From NCBI GenBank assembly GCA_933822405.4, contig CAKOGP040000446.1:306737-370736 (forward strand): a stretch of DNA of 64,000 nucleotides, in the 5' to 3' direction. Source of the DNA: Cylindrotheca closterium. Its lineage: Eukaryota; Bacillariophyta; Bacillariophyceae; Bacillariales; Bacillariaceae. Shown in pieces: positions 43,546 to 54,120 of the stretch (positions are counted from its first letter, which is position 1; each line of letters starts with the position of its first letter). The notes under the pieces are model-generated. The model was not told where the DNA came from and ran no database searches. It saw only the letters and a program-made list of their open reading frames with translations. Both the position numbers and the translations under genes were made by a program.

Positions 43546-44419
43546 AGATGGACAGCAATGAATGACTAAATGTTGAATGTGTGACTATTGTTGCGGTGCG
43601 CAGCAAAAGGAACGAGCTGTAGAATTCCTTTTTTGAAAGCATGGGAACAGTTCAAGAATCTGGTGTTCCAAGAACAAGAATGATTGGCTTTGATGATGAT
43701 TTGTTGTTAGCACCAGCACCAGCCACTTGCTTGGTGATGGGTTGAAAAGAGTATTGTCACTATTATCTTGGCGTCTTGATCGCTCGCTAGATAGTTCATG
43801 TTTCTCCGAGCGGATGTAAAATGTATAAATTGAATAATAATTGTGGCTACCTTTGATACACTGTCCCTCTTGGACGTACAATACTTAGCACTTTCAACTC
43901 TTTATTTTGGGGGATCCTCTTTTCTATGCGACCCGAAAAATACTCGTAATCGTAATCCTAAAAATGACTTTCATGCCCATGCATGCCCATTTCTACGTAG
44001 TGTAAAAATTCAAAAATGTCTATTTTACTTAACAATTAGCCCAAATCCGGTACTGTGGTTGCACCAATTCCTCCGACATTCCCCAACAGGGCCAATTCAT
44101 CACCTCCGAAACCGCCACTGGGCTGGAAACATGCTGCCTGGTACTGCCGAGAAGCGGAAGTTTAGTACAGCACATTACTTGGAACGGCTATACTCTAGCA
44201 CTTCAGCTACAGCCGCATCGTAGTTAGAAACACTCCATCCTAACAGCTTTGGAAGTAGTGTATCAAATCACTCATACAACAACAACAACAGCGAATAATC
44301 ACTTTCACAACAGGCGGCATTTTAGAAATCTGAACGCTGAACGATAGCTGAAGAAACACCTTGGAACCCTTTCCTTCACTACTCAATCGCATATCTATAC
44401 AGTATATATACATATAACC
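43546..44419. other. Intergenic, possible decayed minus-strand exon
   Basis: No complete gene. On the minus strand about 44140-44040 reads QPSGGFGGDELALLGN... to a stop, which looks coding, but no start or upstream exon can be connected. ACAACAACA runs lie near 44277-44291. Confidence 0.35.
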
Positions 44420-46503
44420 ATGGGAATTCGAAAGCGCAATGCCCCAAAGGCGGCAGAGCAAGCTCCTCTGACAGATGTTCCGGATGAATTGCAAGAAAAG
44501 GCCCAAGAAGTGATGAAAGACAACTTGGAAATGATGAGAGACATTGTTATGAAAATCCGGGAGGACCCTGATTTTGCCTCTGGAATTTACAAGGATTGTC
44601 CACGCTTGCAGCACTTGCTGGATCAGTATCCTGATTTGAGACCAGTCTTTGAAGACCCCAAACTTGTCAAGATTAACTTTGAGACCGTCTACCGTGAGGC
44701 AGGTGGTGTCTTGCCAGGCGATGAAGAAAAGAAGCAGGGATGCTGGAAATGGTTTGTCAACTCTCCCTTCTTCAAGGTCGTCAAGTTTCTCCTGTTTATC
44801 AAGAAGTTGATGGGATGTATCGCCGGTGGAGGTTTTGCCTTGGTGACAGGTGCCATCATGGGATGTTGCTTTGAAGATGCTCTGGATGGTAAGTTTCATT
44901 TGATTGATTGATTGCTTGATTTATTCTTGCATTGCAGCTTTTGTTGCTAACCATCAACACACACTTGTTCCTTTTGCTTGCTTTTTTGTTTCCTTCAACA
45001 GAACTCGATGGTGACGGAGATGGGGACGGTGATGCCGAAGGTGACGACTACGAAGGCATGGACGAAAACAAACGTGCCCTGAACCTAGCCGCGGATCACA
45101 TGGAAGACCCCGAAGTCCAAGAGAACATGCAACGGCTGTTGGACGATCCCGACAATCTGGAAGAGAACATTGAAAATGACGAGGAACTCAAAGCACTTCG
45201 TGACTCGAATCCCTTGTGCGAAGAGTTGATGCAAGATCCCGAAACCATGAAGGTCTTGGTGGATCCTGATAACCTTCGTGCTCTTGGAGAATGTCCCGAA
45301 CTGATTGAAGCCGATTTCATGGACCCTGATGGCTTTGCTCCCGATGATGTCGAGATGCAAAATATGGAAGGCATGGAAGGCGGTTACGATACCTGGGATG
45401 GTACGGGTGGAGACTTTGATGACTTTGAAATCGATGTCGATGAAGATGTCGAACTCGATGACGATGGAGTTGATGGAGGAGATGATGACCTAGATGGAGA
45501 TGATGATGGCGAAGACGGCGAGGAAGAAGAAGAGGAAGGAAACTGGTTCGATGATGCCGAATTGGAAGAACAAGAACCCGATGAACCCGATAACGATAAC
45601 GATAACAAGGGCAAGAAGGCTCAAAAGAAGCCCAACCGTTCCAGAGCAGCAAATCAAGCAGATGCGCCGGAAGACCCTGGCAAGAGCAAGTTCGGTGGTA
45701 TCATGGCATCCATTGGAGCCGCTGCCACTGATCTTATTGCGGCCCAAATTGTCGGATCCGTCATGGGAGACGTCGACATTGCCGAAATGGGAGACAGCGG
45801 CGGCGGTGGTGGCGGCGATCTTGGTGGCTTGGGAGGCGATGATGGTAAGACCATAATATTGGATATTCCTATCTGTCTACTTTGTTCACCAATGTACAGA
45901 TTGCGTCTAACACAAACATTCTTCCTCCTTTCTATTATCATTGCAGGCATTGGCAATGCTGCCGAAAATGCTACCGAAGTTGTCGACGATGATGTCGCAG
46001 GAGTCGCTGAAGATACTGTCGATGAAGTGGACGAGAAGAAGGAAGGAGCAGAGGAGGAAGACGATGGCAAGAAAAAGAAGGATGGTGGTGCTGCTGCTGG
46101 AGGCGCCGCTGGTGGTGCCGCTGCCGGAGCTGCCGTGTCGGGCAAGAAGAGCAAGAAGATGCGTGACATTGAAGAAGGAGAAGGCGAAGAGGAGGAGGAG
46201 GAAGAAGAAGAGAGCAAGACCAAGAAACGATTCGGAGGCTTTTTGGACAAGGCTAAGGATCTTGCTGCTGCCACCGCCACTGCTGCCAAGGAGACTGTAG
46301 CTGGAGCAGTTCTTGGAGATGACTGGGGTGAGGCTCTTGTCGAACGCATGGAAGATGGCGGTGATGACGACGAAGAAGATGATGAAGAAGAAGGAAGCAA
46401 GGATGGTGAAGATGATGATGAAAAGAAGAAGAAGGACGGTGATGACGACAGCGATGACAAGAAAAAGAAGAAGAAATTCTTTGGACGATCCAAAAAGGAC
46501 TAA
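44420..46503 (+). CDS. Highly acidic protein with STI1-like helical repeats, 3 exons
   Basis: Exons are 44420-44888, 45002-45844 and 45947-46503 (introns of 113 and 102 nt, GTAAG...CAG); 623 codons, 622 aa. Residues about 22-85 and 175-255 contain repeated helical DP-rich motifs (REDPDFASGI..., DPETMKVLVDPDNLRAL...PELIEADF) resembling STI1/HOP-type segments. A hydrophobic, Gly-rich stretch (about 118-150) could be a membrane-associated helix pair. The rest is Asp/Glu-rich with Ala/Gly-rich amphipathic parts and a Lys-rich C-terminus. The second intron is a multiple of three with no stop, so its retention would still give a protein. The STI1-like comparison is tentative; function unknown. Confidence 0.7.
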
Positions 46504-47390
46504 GGACGAGAGGGATTGTACACGAGCCATACCTGGCAACCTCTCGTAAAGCTGTAACTATACATTTTAAAAAATATTTCTTACTATTAACTTTTGTTAG
46601 CTTGCGCAGATGCTTGCTGTGTGGAGGTTGGCGGGTTCATCTTTTCCGGTTTGTGCAGATACTTGGTGTGTAGGTAGAGGTTGGCGGGTTCATCTTTTCC
46701 TGCTTGTGCGGAGCCGCGTTGGTATTAGGTTTGCCATCATCCAAGTCAAGCAACTTACTGTCATATTGCAGCTAGGAGTATCGTGGCTACATCAAAACAT
46801 TTTTGAAATGCATTGAACCTCACCCCTGACTATTCCGGTAGGTACATTTTTAAATACAAGCTGCACTGTTACTGTATATTACAAGCATCTATGAGGATAG
46901 CCGCGATAGGAGAGGAGTCAGTCTACTACCGGCGCTATCAATGATGGAGCGAACGCGACCCTCCTCGAGGTACGTGTACCAGGTACTAACACCGGTAGAA
47001 CTACCAGGAATCCCTGCGCATTTTCGGACGGACGCACACGCTTCACAACTCCTAATCTTGGAATATTTTGTGATGTCTCTTGACATTCCAAAGAACCGAA
47101 GCGTTAAACCTGGCATTTGGAGAACAGACGGGACTTTTAGCCCCCTTGGGCCCATTCGAACATAAATGTCGGACATTGTGCTTCTCTTGCTATCAGATGG
47201 GATCGCTCTTGTTAAGTAGAGAGGCATTTGAGGTACCAGTCTTGGTTTTCCCAACACGCACGCGGCCTGTGATCACGTGTTCTCTCCCACTAATGGTACG
47301 GCACCACTCGTCTGATTGAAGATAGTGAAAAATTCCAGACTTTCCAACACAAATCACGAACTGACAAAGAGGAAAACACAAAACAACATC
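46504..47390. other. Intergenic with a 53-bp-spaced duplication
   Basis: No supported gene. A minus-strand frame of 122 codons (46889-47257) is open but has no recognised domain and overlaps open frames on the other strand. Confidence 0.4.
46625..46703. repeat. Short tandem duplication, 53-bp period
   Basis: AGGTTGGCGGGTTCATCTTT occurs at 46625 and again at 46678, with related flanks (GCTTGTGCGG vs GTTTGTGCAG). Confidence 0.75.
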
Positions 47391-48220
47391 ATGAAGTCGG
47401 CTTTGAAATCATCATTAAGCCTAGACGAGGGAGAGCCAATGACAGCATCACCATCCACCAAGAGCGTAGGCTTTGGAAGGCTTGAATTCCGCGAGTATCC
47501 TATCATCATGGGAGACAATCCCAGCGTCAGTGATGGTGTTCCACTCGCCCTCGATTGGGATCACTTTAACGTATACGATGTGGAAGTAGACAGCTACGAG
47601 ATTGCAGCCAACAAGGCATTTACATGCACAGCAGGATCACGAAAGTGCCCGAGATTTGATGTCACGCAACGTGCTCACATGTGAGTTATTCTTATTACTC
47701 TACTCTGATGCTGATGCTGATATTGTCCGATGTTCCGTCCAATTTTTTATTCGTGGAATCTGACCTTTGTTTTCTTTTTCTTATTTTGGCATCCTCCAGG
47801 CTAATGACGCAAGGTTACAGCATGAGAGATATTGTAGAATGCACCTTGGAGGTCCTTCAAATCAAAGAAGGACGATCCGAATCCGTTCGCAATCGCAAAT
47901 GGGACGGTCTCAACAATTTCATGGAAGTGACCAAACGTGCCATGAAACGCAAAAAGTCTTCCCGTAGATTCAATAACCAGCAGCAACCATTGTCGCTGGA
48001 GGCACCTCCTGGCAGCTCCGTTATGGCCACCCCTCCCATGCGTCGTCCCAGTCGACGACGCTCTTTGGAGTTGACATCCAGTTCATCATCATCATCATCA
48101 CCACATGAACAAGAGGTGGACACCATCATGCACAAGATTCGAAGCAAGGCACCTCGCCGACGATCTACCTTGATGGTGACAGAGTCCATGATGAACCCTA
48201 CTTGGGCCTCGTCTGCATGA
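47391..48220 (+). CDS. Diatom family protein with KSVGF/REYP-GDNP motif, 2 exons
   Basis: Exons are 47391-47680 and 47800-48220 (intron GTGAGT...CCAG, 119 nt); 237 codons, 236 aa. The conserved core is KSVGFGRLEFREYPIIMGDN near 24-43, then PSVSDGVPLALDW. This is a family that I recall as expanded in diatoms and without assigned function. KSVGF fits the [K/R]x(V/I)xF docking consensus for protein phosphatase 1 and is followed by basic and Ser-rich C-terminal sequence (RRPSRRRSLE). A regulatory or PP1-binding role is inference. The TTG codon 75 nt upstream is not used as start because the ATG at 47391 begins the family-like sequence. Confidence 0.75.
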
Positions 48221-48355
48221 AACACATTTGCCGATTGAGATTTTCCATAATTTTTTTCCCATAAGTTTGCCAATACGACGATACAATAAAACGAATACAA
48301 TAATATATACAAAAGCAAAGAGTTGTTTATAAGCAATAAGTTACCACAGTTTACG

Positions 48356-49709
48356 CTATAATTCTTCTTTCTTCTCTCCCTCCTTTGGCAAGACTGCCTT
48401 GACAAAGGCATCAATCTCAGCGGCGATTTCTTGATGATGGTAGAGTCCTTCCTTGAGTTGGACGGGAAGGTTTGCATCGGAGGCTCGTGCTCCCAGAATA
48501 GCACCAATCACGGATCCCCGATGGACATTTTCTCCACCCACATTGGCATTGGCCAAGAGTCCAAACCATGGATTGTTTTCTGGTAGGTACTTGGCAATCA
48601 GGTCCATCATTGCTGGCAAACTTTGGGATAGATAACAGGCACACAAGGTGGAAGCATCAGAAGCACGTGGATTCGGAAGTCGCCGTATGGTCTGTTTCGA
48701 AAAGGTATTCAACGCCGTCTGAAAGCTCGGTTCGTCATTGTCGTGCAGTGACGAATGTACCACACTGGCCCATTGACTGGCAATCTGTTCCGAAATGCTC
48801 GATCGACGAGTGACGGCTACGCATGCGGCACTCATGGATCCAATGTCAGGATTTCGTTGACAACTTCCCGCCAGAGCCACAATGGTGGGTAAAATTAACG
48901 AGTCAATGACGTCTACATTGTGCGAATCGTTGTCGGGGCAATCCTTGGCAGGCAAACCTTTGTGAACCAAGTTGGCAAAGAACATGCGATGACAGGTACT
49001 GGCGTAAGTATCATTGTGGCTACCCGGAGTGGTCATGAATTTAACATAAGCATCTCGAAAGTGGTCCGCATTGAAGTTTCCATCATTTGTCACAATGCTC
49101 TTCATGAGGACTCGTGCAATTTGGACTTCCAAGGTGTTTTCTCCTTTGGCCAAAGTGGCATGATAGTGAATGCTCTTTTTGGGACTCCACAAATCTTGTT
49201 TGCCATGGTTAATGACATCCCCAATGATGGTTTTCTTACTGTTATTGGATCCGCCATACCCACGTCGACCTCCACCATTCAAATCTGACTTGTTCAAGAT
49301 GGAACCAGCAAGCTTGTGGTTGGGTTTGGTGTAGTCAGTAATTTCCTTTCCATACTCTTGAATGACTTGGTATTGTCCTCCATAATACCAGTGCTGAATA
49401 AGTTTCAGAGAACATCGTCGTGTCGTCGAGACAGATATTTCTTTTAGCAAGAGACAAGAAGCAACTGAAAAGCAAGACGAACAAACAGCAAAGGCGTACC
49501 GTGGGTGATGCCAAGGCATCTCCGGCCATGAAGGACCATAGAGCTCCTCTCAGTCTGTCTTCCAAGGTTGCAGATGTAGCTGCCATTTGATTCATTATTA
49601 TCGTTGACTTGTTGTTCGAAACGGCGGTGGCACTTGCTTTGTTCTTATTCTTGCTAAAGAGGGAAAATAGAGTCATGAACCAAAATAGATTGAACAAGCC
49701 TCTTTGCAT
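48356..49709 (-). CDS. ADP-ribosylglycohydrolase-like protein, 2 exons
   Basis: Exons are 49709-49500 and 49393-48356 (intron GTACGC...TCAG); 415 aa. N-terminal residues 1-25 are hydrophobic (GLFNLFWFMTLFSLF), perhaps a signal or anchor. The ARH fold starts with RLRGALWSFMAGDALASPTH-WYYGG across the splice junction, which confirms the intron. The late glycine-rich motif is GGENVHRGSVIGAILG (about 365-380), where classical ARH/DraG enzymes have a GGDxDT metal-binding motif. The two metal-ligand Asp residues are thus replaced, so it may be a non-hydrolytic or differently specific member. Function is unassigned. Confidence 0.8.
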
Positions 49710-50497
49710 CACTATGTATGATGAATGCTTTCAAAAGGTTCAGTCTAGTAAATAAGAGGAACACTGAAGAATCAATCGTGCCGAAGATGATGATGGTGGT
49801 CTCATCGTCGCAGTTTATTTGAGGATGCGAGATGTGCGAAACTGACTCAGCATTCGACTTCTCCGACCCGAAAAAGTCACAACTTGCAAAGATCCATGCG
49901 GTATCGTTGACTTCCTACAGTATGTATTTATATTAAGCATTGCGCTAGAGGGGGATGGACAAACAAACACGAAGACATCGATATTACTTGAACAGCAAGA
50001 TTGCATTGGCATTCTAGACTACTGTACAATTCCGGCGGCCTAATGTGATGGAGACGGTGGCGCGCCGATGCTGGTTCTTGGTACGATAGAGCAACTCACA
50101 ATCCATAGTGTCCGATTTTTCTGGTGTCCTCTATTGCAAACATACAAAGCTAGAAATGACTGACATTTAGCTTTCTAACTACTAGTTTAGGAAAACCTCA
50201 ACATCGCCGAATTCGACCTTTTCTCATGTGGATATATCGGTTTCTCATCAAGATTTTGTGGTGCGCGCGAATTCCTCCACGTCGAAAATTTCATGCGTTT
50301 GTGCACCAAAAAAAGACTCAACGGTCTTGGTCCTCGCTCGTAATTATGGTCGGCAGAATTGCCACGTATTGTGTTGGCTAAAAAAATTCAGGCCACATTT
50401 TGTATTCGCACGGCGAATTGAAATTTTCTTCTTCTCCAATCCGGCTGTCTCAGTCATTATTCATTCGTTCATTCTACTTTGCACACCACCAGAAACC
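49710..50497. other. Divergent intergenic region
   Basis: No gene is seen. The plus-strand frame of the next gene is open from 50228 but its first ATG is at 50498, so I take that as start. The sequence should contain promoters for both flanking genes. Confidence 0.45.
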
Positions 50498-51676
50498 ATG
50501 CAGCTCAAGAAACAGCGATCTCTTCGGGGATTGCGCTCGATACAGCCATTTAGCATCAACAATAAAGGATCAAAGTCCTTACGGGGAATGCGATCGTTTG
50601 GACGCAAGACGACGACGACGACGAATCCTGAAGATCCAACAACAGCAACCTACTACACGGAAGGATCTTCGTCGTCCAACAGTTCCGTGGGTTCTCTTGA
50701 ATTCAATCTCGACAGTATGAATGATAAACGAGAGCCTCCTACATCAAGCACGGGTGCTAAAGAAGTTAAAGCTTCCCTCAACAATGATAATCAGTGGGCG
50801 ATCTTTCCTCCTTCACCAACGGTGGGCCGAGAGAGCATGAAAAGCAAGACTGCTCCTAGCATGAAACTTTCCAAGGATAGTATTGGCCAACAAAAACCTC
50901 CTGTAGCAGAAGTGAGCCTGGAGAGCAAGAAGGCTCAGACTTATTCACCTACTAGTACTCAGACTGTGAAATCTTCCACGACGAACAAGATTGACCAACA
51001 AAAACCACGACCTTCGGCGATGGAAAGAAGCCAGAAGAACAATGAAATAAAGAGTAGCGAGCCGAAGTCTAGTTCAACTATAGTGCATCGGGAGAACCAG
51101 AAAAGAACACAGGCTAGCCAGGTGAAAACCCCAACGCCAAAAGTGATCCGAGAGAGCAGGCGAGACAAGAACAGGTGGGGCCAAGAGGCAATGTCTTCCA
51201 CGAAGAAGGATAGCAAACCAGCCAATTCAACCCGTTCTAGACCTGCGGCTGTTCTTGCTACAGGTGCCGTAGTCTCGTTACAAACAAATGATGAGAGAGC
51301 ATCATCAGGTGACAGAATCAGAATGGCTGTGGAAAAGTACTACAGTAAGCTCGAAGCTGTCAAACAAAAGCAGGAGGAAGAACGAGACTACCTGTTTGAT
51401 GATGCATTGTCCGCCTCCGAGGATGATTACACGGATGCTGGCTACACAGTTTTTTCTGATATGACAGGAAATACGGATGGTTACACAGTTTTTTCTGATA
51501 CAGCAACAGGACACTCCCGAATGGTGGACATCGATGATATCATTGAGGATGATGAATTCAAAAGAGCAACATTCGGAGACGATATGGCGTCCGTAGACTC
51601 AATGGCTACTGGTATCTCCGGTGGGGAACAGTGGGGGACTGGATTGTTTGATTGTGTTCTGTTGGTATGTGTATAG
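50498..51676 (+). CDS. Disordered basic protein of unknown function
   Basis: 392 aa, single exon, starting MQLKKQRSLRGLRS. The N-terminus has a repeated (S)LRG(L/M)RS motif (RSLRGLRSI, KSLRGMRSF). Residues 40-280 are Ser/Lys/Pro-rich without fold. A short coiled segment (about 281-300, EKYYSKLEAVKQKQEEERDYL) and an acidic part with two GYTVFSD repeats (about 314-340) follow. The DDIIEDDEF segment is acidic. No domain recognised; the frame and amino-acid bias support a real gene. Confidence 0.6.
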   Translation: MQLKKQRSLRGLRSIQPFSINNKGSKSLRGMRSFGRKTTTTTNPEDPTTATYYTEGSSSSNSSVGSLEFNLDSMNDKREPPTSSTGAKEVKASLNNDNQWAIFPPSPTVGRESMKSKTAPSMKLSKDSIGQQKPPVAEVSLESKKAQTYSPTSTQTVKSSTTNKIDQQKPRPSAMERSQKNNEIKSSEPKSSSTIVHRENQKRTQASQVKTPTPKVIRESRRDKNRWGQEAMSSTKKDSKPANSTRSRPAAVLATGAVVSLQTNDERASSGDRIRMAVEKYYSKLEAVKQKQEEERDYLFDDALSASEDDYTDAGYTVFSDMTGNTDGYTVFSDTATGHSRMVDIDDIIEDDEFKRATFGDDMASVDSMATGISGGEQWGTGLFDCVLLVCV

Positions 51677-51871
51677 AACTCATGTTGATACTTAGGCAAC
51701 ATGCTTAGTTTTTAAAACTTTTAGAACCTTCATAACTGCATCAAATAGAATAATACACTTTAGTCCGTTTGGTCGGCGCTGTGAAAATATCCAAATGTCA
51801 TATCATGACATAATCATCTTCATCGCATTGGTTGGAGCATCATAATCATCGCCTAGAGATACAATGTTACC

Positions 51872-52624
51872 ATGAGACCTTCCTTTACTGCTCTTTCCCT
51901 TTGGAAACACAATAGTGTTGAATGGAGCCCCAAACTTACAGCTGTTCAAGCTCACTTGCGAGCGAATACCCGCTATGTTTTGCCCGACTTACCGCACGTG
52001 TTGACTTCGGAGGAGCGAGAGGATTTCATGTTACAAGTGTCGCCTCCCAATCGTGTAGTGACTATTGCAACTTGCCATCATACTCCATCATCTCTGAAAG
52101 AATTCAGTCTTAAGGCAGACACAATCTTGCTCGTCGGAGGGAATGATAAATCTGACAAAACCCTTTCCACCAGTGATGCCGCAATATTACTGAAGGAGCA
52201 AAACGAAGATATTTCGTTATGGGGAGTCACCAATCCAAATGATCCGTATAGTTTTGAAAGTGTGAATAAAAAGATTGACGCTGGAATGGAAGGTTTCATC
52301 ACACAACCATTATTGTCCACTCCTGCCTTGGATATTTTTGAAAGCTATCCTAGAGATGCTGACACAAGGTATGTTGCCGGTCTGGCAATGCCAAGGAGTG
52401 CCAAGAATCTTCAATTTTGGTTGAAACTATTAGATCAACCCGAGCTGGAACAAGATGCTCTGTTCAAGGCTCATTTGGCCTTCTTTTCACAACCTTACTT
52501 CACGTCCATGGCTTGGCTTGGAAGGGAGTTGGAAAACCTATCAACACGAGCCACACTTGATGGTGTCCATCTAATGCCCATGGGAAACACAGAAGACTTG
52601 ATCAATGTCTCTAGATTTATTTAG
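51872..52624 (+). CDS. Methylenetetrahydrofolate reductase-like (beta/alpha)8 protein
   Basis: 250 aa, single exon. The order LWGVTNPNDP, KIDAGMEGFITQPLL, and then ..VAGLAMPRSAKNLQFWLKL resembles the C-terminal half of MTHFR/MetF (FAD-linked TIM barrel; LGV.GYPE..., K.DAGADF.ITQLFF, GI.P). It is shorter than MTHFR (about 290+ residues) and the N-terminal substrate-binding segment is divergent, so it may be a remodelled relative. FAD use is not shown. It lies close to the DUF6824 gene. Confidence 0.6.
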   Translation: MRPSFTALSLWKHNSVEWSPKLTAVQAHLRANTRYVLPDLPHVLTSEEREDFMLQVSPPNRVVTIATCHHTPSSLKEFSLKADTILLVGGNDKSDKTLSTSDAAILLKEQNEDISLWGVTNPNDPYSFESVNKKIDAGMEGFITQPLLSTPALDIFESYPRDADTRYVAGLAMPRSAKNLQFWLKLLDQPELEQDALFKAHLAFFSQPYFTSMAWLGRELENLSTRATLDGVHLMPMGNTEDLINVSRFI

Positions 52625-52692
52625 ACTGATTTGTGATACATAACCTCAACGTATATTTGAACATATAAACCCTCATTCACCACGTCGCAAAA

Positions 52693-53511
52693 TCACTCAG
52701 AAGCTTGCTTCATGGTGTGCTGCTGGACGAGGATTTGACTAATAGCTGCTTCGTAAAGGGCGGACGCTGCCTGCTGTTGGGCTTGCCTTTGCAGATCCAT
52801 CATTGCTAGCAATCGTTGGCGCTGCAACATGTCTTGCATTTGCAGCGTTTGTAGTGCGTGAAGGGTTGCGACAGATGGCACCGGAGCCGCGGGCATTGGA
52901 GTAGCCGCCATGTTGGTTCCAATAGTAGAAAGACTGGCCTTGACAGCGACTGGTCTGGTGGTAAGAATTGGATCCATCGCAGGAGTGACTCTTCCAACAA
53001 CGGAAGCGGGGTCGATGGCGTGCATCTGATTCTCCTTCGAGCCAACCGATGATACCAAGTCTCCGAGAGTAGAGACGGTGGATTCGATCGTGCTGTTGCT
53101 GTCCTTTCTAATAGAAACGGCAGGCTTCTTCAGATCTATGATGTTCTTGGGGGATGACTTTCCCAAGTGCTTCTTGCATCTCAAAGCATGAGACACTTTT
53201 TGGGTGGCTAGCTCCCTTTTTACCAGCACCCATGTGTCAGTAGCCTCGTCCTTGCGCAAGAAGCGAGCTCCACCTTCCACAAGCTTTTTGTAAATGGTTT
53301 CTACAAGCGCTTGTTTCTGAAATCTCTTCAAGGCATTGTAGAGTTGTTTGTATTCATTGACACAATCTCTCATGCGTTTGTTCCCTTCGTGATCTTGGTA
53401 CTTTTTGCCTCTGCCAAAGATGATGTCCTTGGTGGTAGGCTCCAGTTTAGCATCACTGCCAAAGAAATAGCCAGGACTAGTAGTTTCAATTGGTGTTGTT
53501 GTTTGCTGCAT
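52693..53511 (-). CDS. DUF6824-domain protein
   Basis: 272 aa, single exon. Residues about 28-122 carry the DUF6824 domain: DIIFGRGKKYQDHEGNKRMR, then Y (Y-x-x-L), GGARFL, and TQKVSHALRCKKH. DUF6824 is strongly expanded in diatoms and is thought to be nuclear, but its molecular function is not established. The C-terminal half is Ala/Thr/Gln-rich with MQ repeats (LQRQAQQQA) resembling a transcription-factor low-complexity region. Its stop is 69 bp from that of the MTHFR-like gene (convergent). Confidence 0.85.
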   Translation of the reverse strand: MQQTTTPIETTSPGYFFGSDAKLEPTTKDIIFGRGKKYQDHEGNKRMRDCVNEYKQLYNALKRFQKQALVETIYKKLVEGGARFLRKDEATDTWVLVKRELATQKVSHALRCKKHLGKSSPKNIIDLKKPAVSIRKDSNSTIESTVSTLGDLVSSVGSKENQMHAIDPASVVGRVTPAMDPILTTRPVAVKASLSTIGTNMAATPMPAAPVPSVATLHALQTLQMQDMLQRQRLLAMMDLQRQAQQQAASALYEAAISQILVQQHTMKQASE

Positions 53512-54120
53512 TGTTCGTAATTGCAGCTTTTCTGATACTATAATTTGTTTGTTTACGTGAGAGAAATGCAGGAAACATGGTCGTGGAAAAGTGGCGGCGG
53601 TATTTTGTGTTCTGCAGTGTTACTCCGAAATGTCAGATTTATCTGGCGACTATACAAATATCGCGAAGCGAACAGCGTCCAGAGCCCCTCGCCCTAATTG
53701 ACGTGGTATAGAAAGGAGGCGAAGCATGTCGATTTAAACGAAATGCTACTAAAATGGCTCGCACTTTGCTGAAGTGGTGTCGTGAAAAACATCATTTTCG
53801 GAAACAACTACGTTTTGCGCTCCATGTTGGGACCTAGAGAAGCGGGATCGCTGTTGGGAGTTCCTCCGTGTTCCAAGTTCAAGTGGAACTGCGACCCATG
53901 ATAATATCAGTGGTACCGTCGTTTCGTTAGTTTCACAACCAACAGGTTTCCGATCCATCTGACTGCTGTCTCCGACTGACGTGATGACCATTATGAGACT
54001 GCGTCAGTGATCGGTTCAAAAAAAAAGGTGTCACTTCATCATCAATGCACGGCCCTCGATCAACTCATTCCATCTGAAGACCACTACGAATAGTAATCAG
54101 TCAGCGATTGTGAATGACAG
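53512..54120. other. Divergent intergenic region
   Basis: No supported gene; an 80-codon minus-strand frame (53749-53991) has no recognised domain. Promoters of both flanking genes should lie here. Confidence 0.45.

Noticed and set aside
44040..44140. Minus-strand coding-like tail (GGFGGDELALLGN) before a stop
   Set aside because: No upstream exon with a fitting donor could be found; the only nearby intron would be about 35 nt, too short. It may be a decayed exon.
46889..47257. 122-codon minus-strand ORF
   Set aside because: Overlaps equally long frames on the plus strand, and no motif is recognised.
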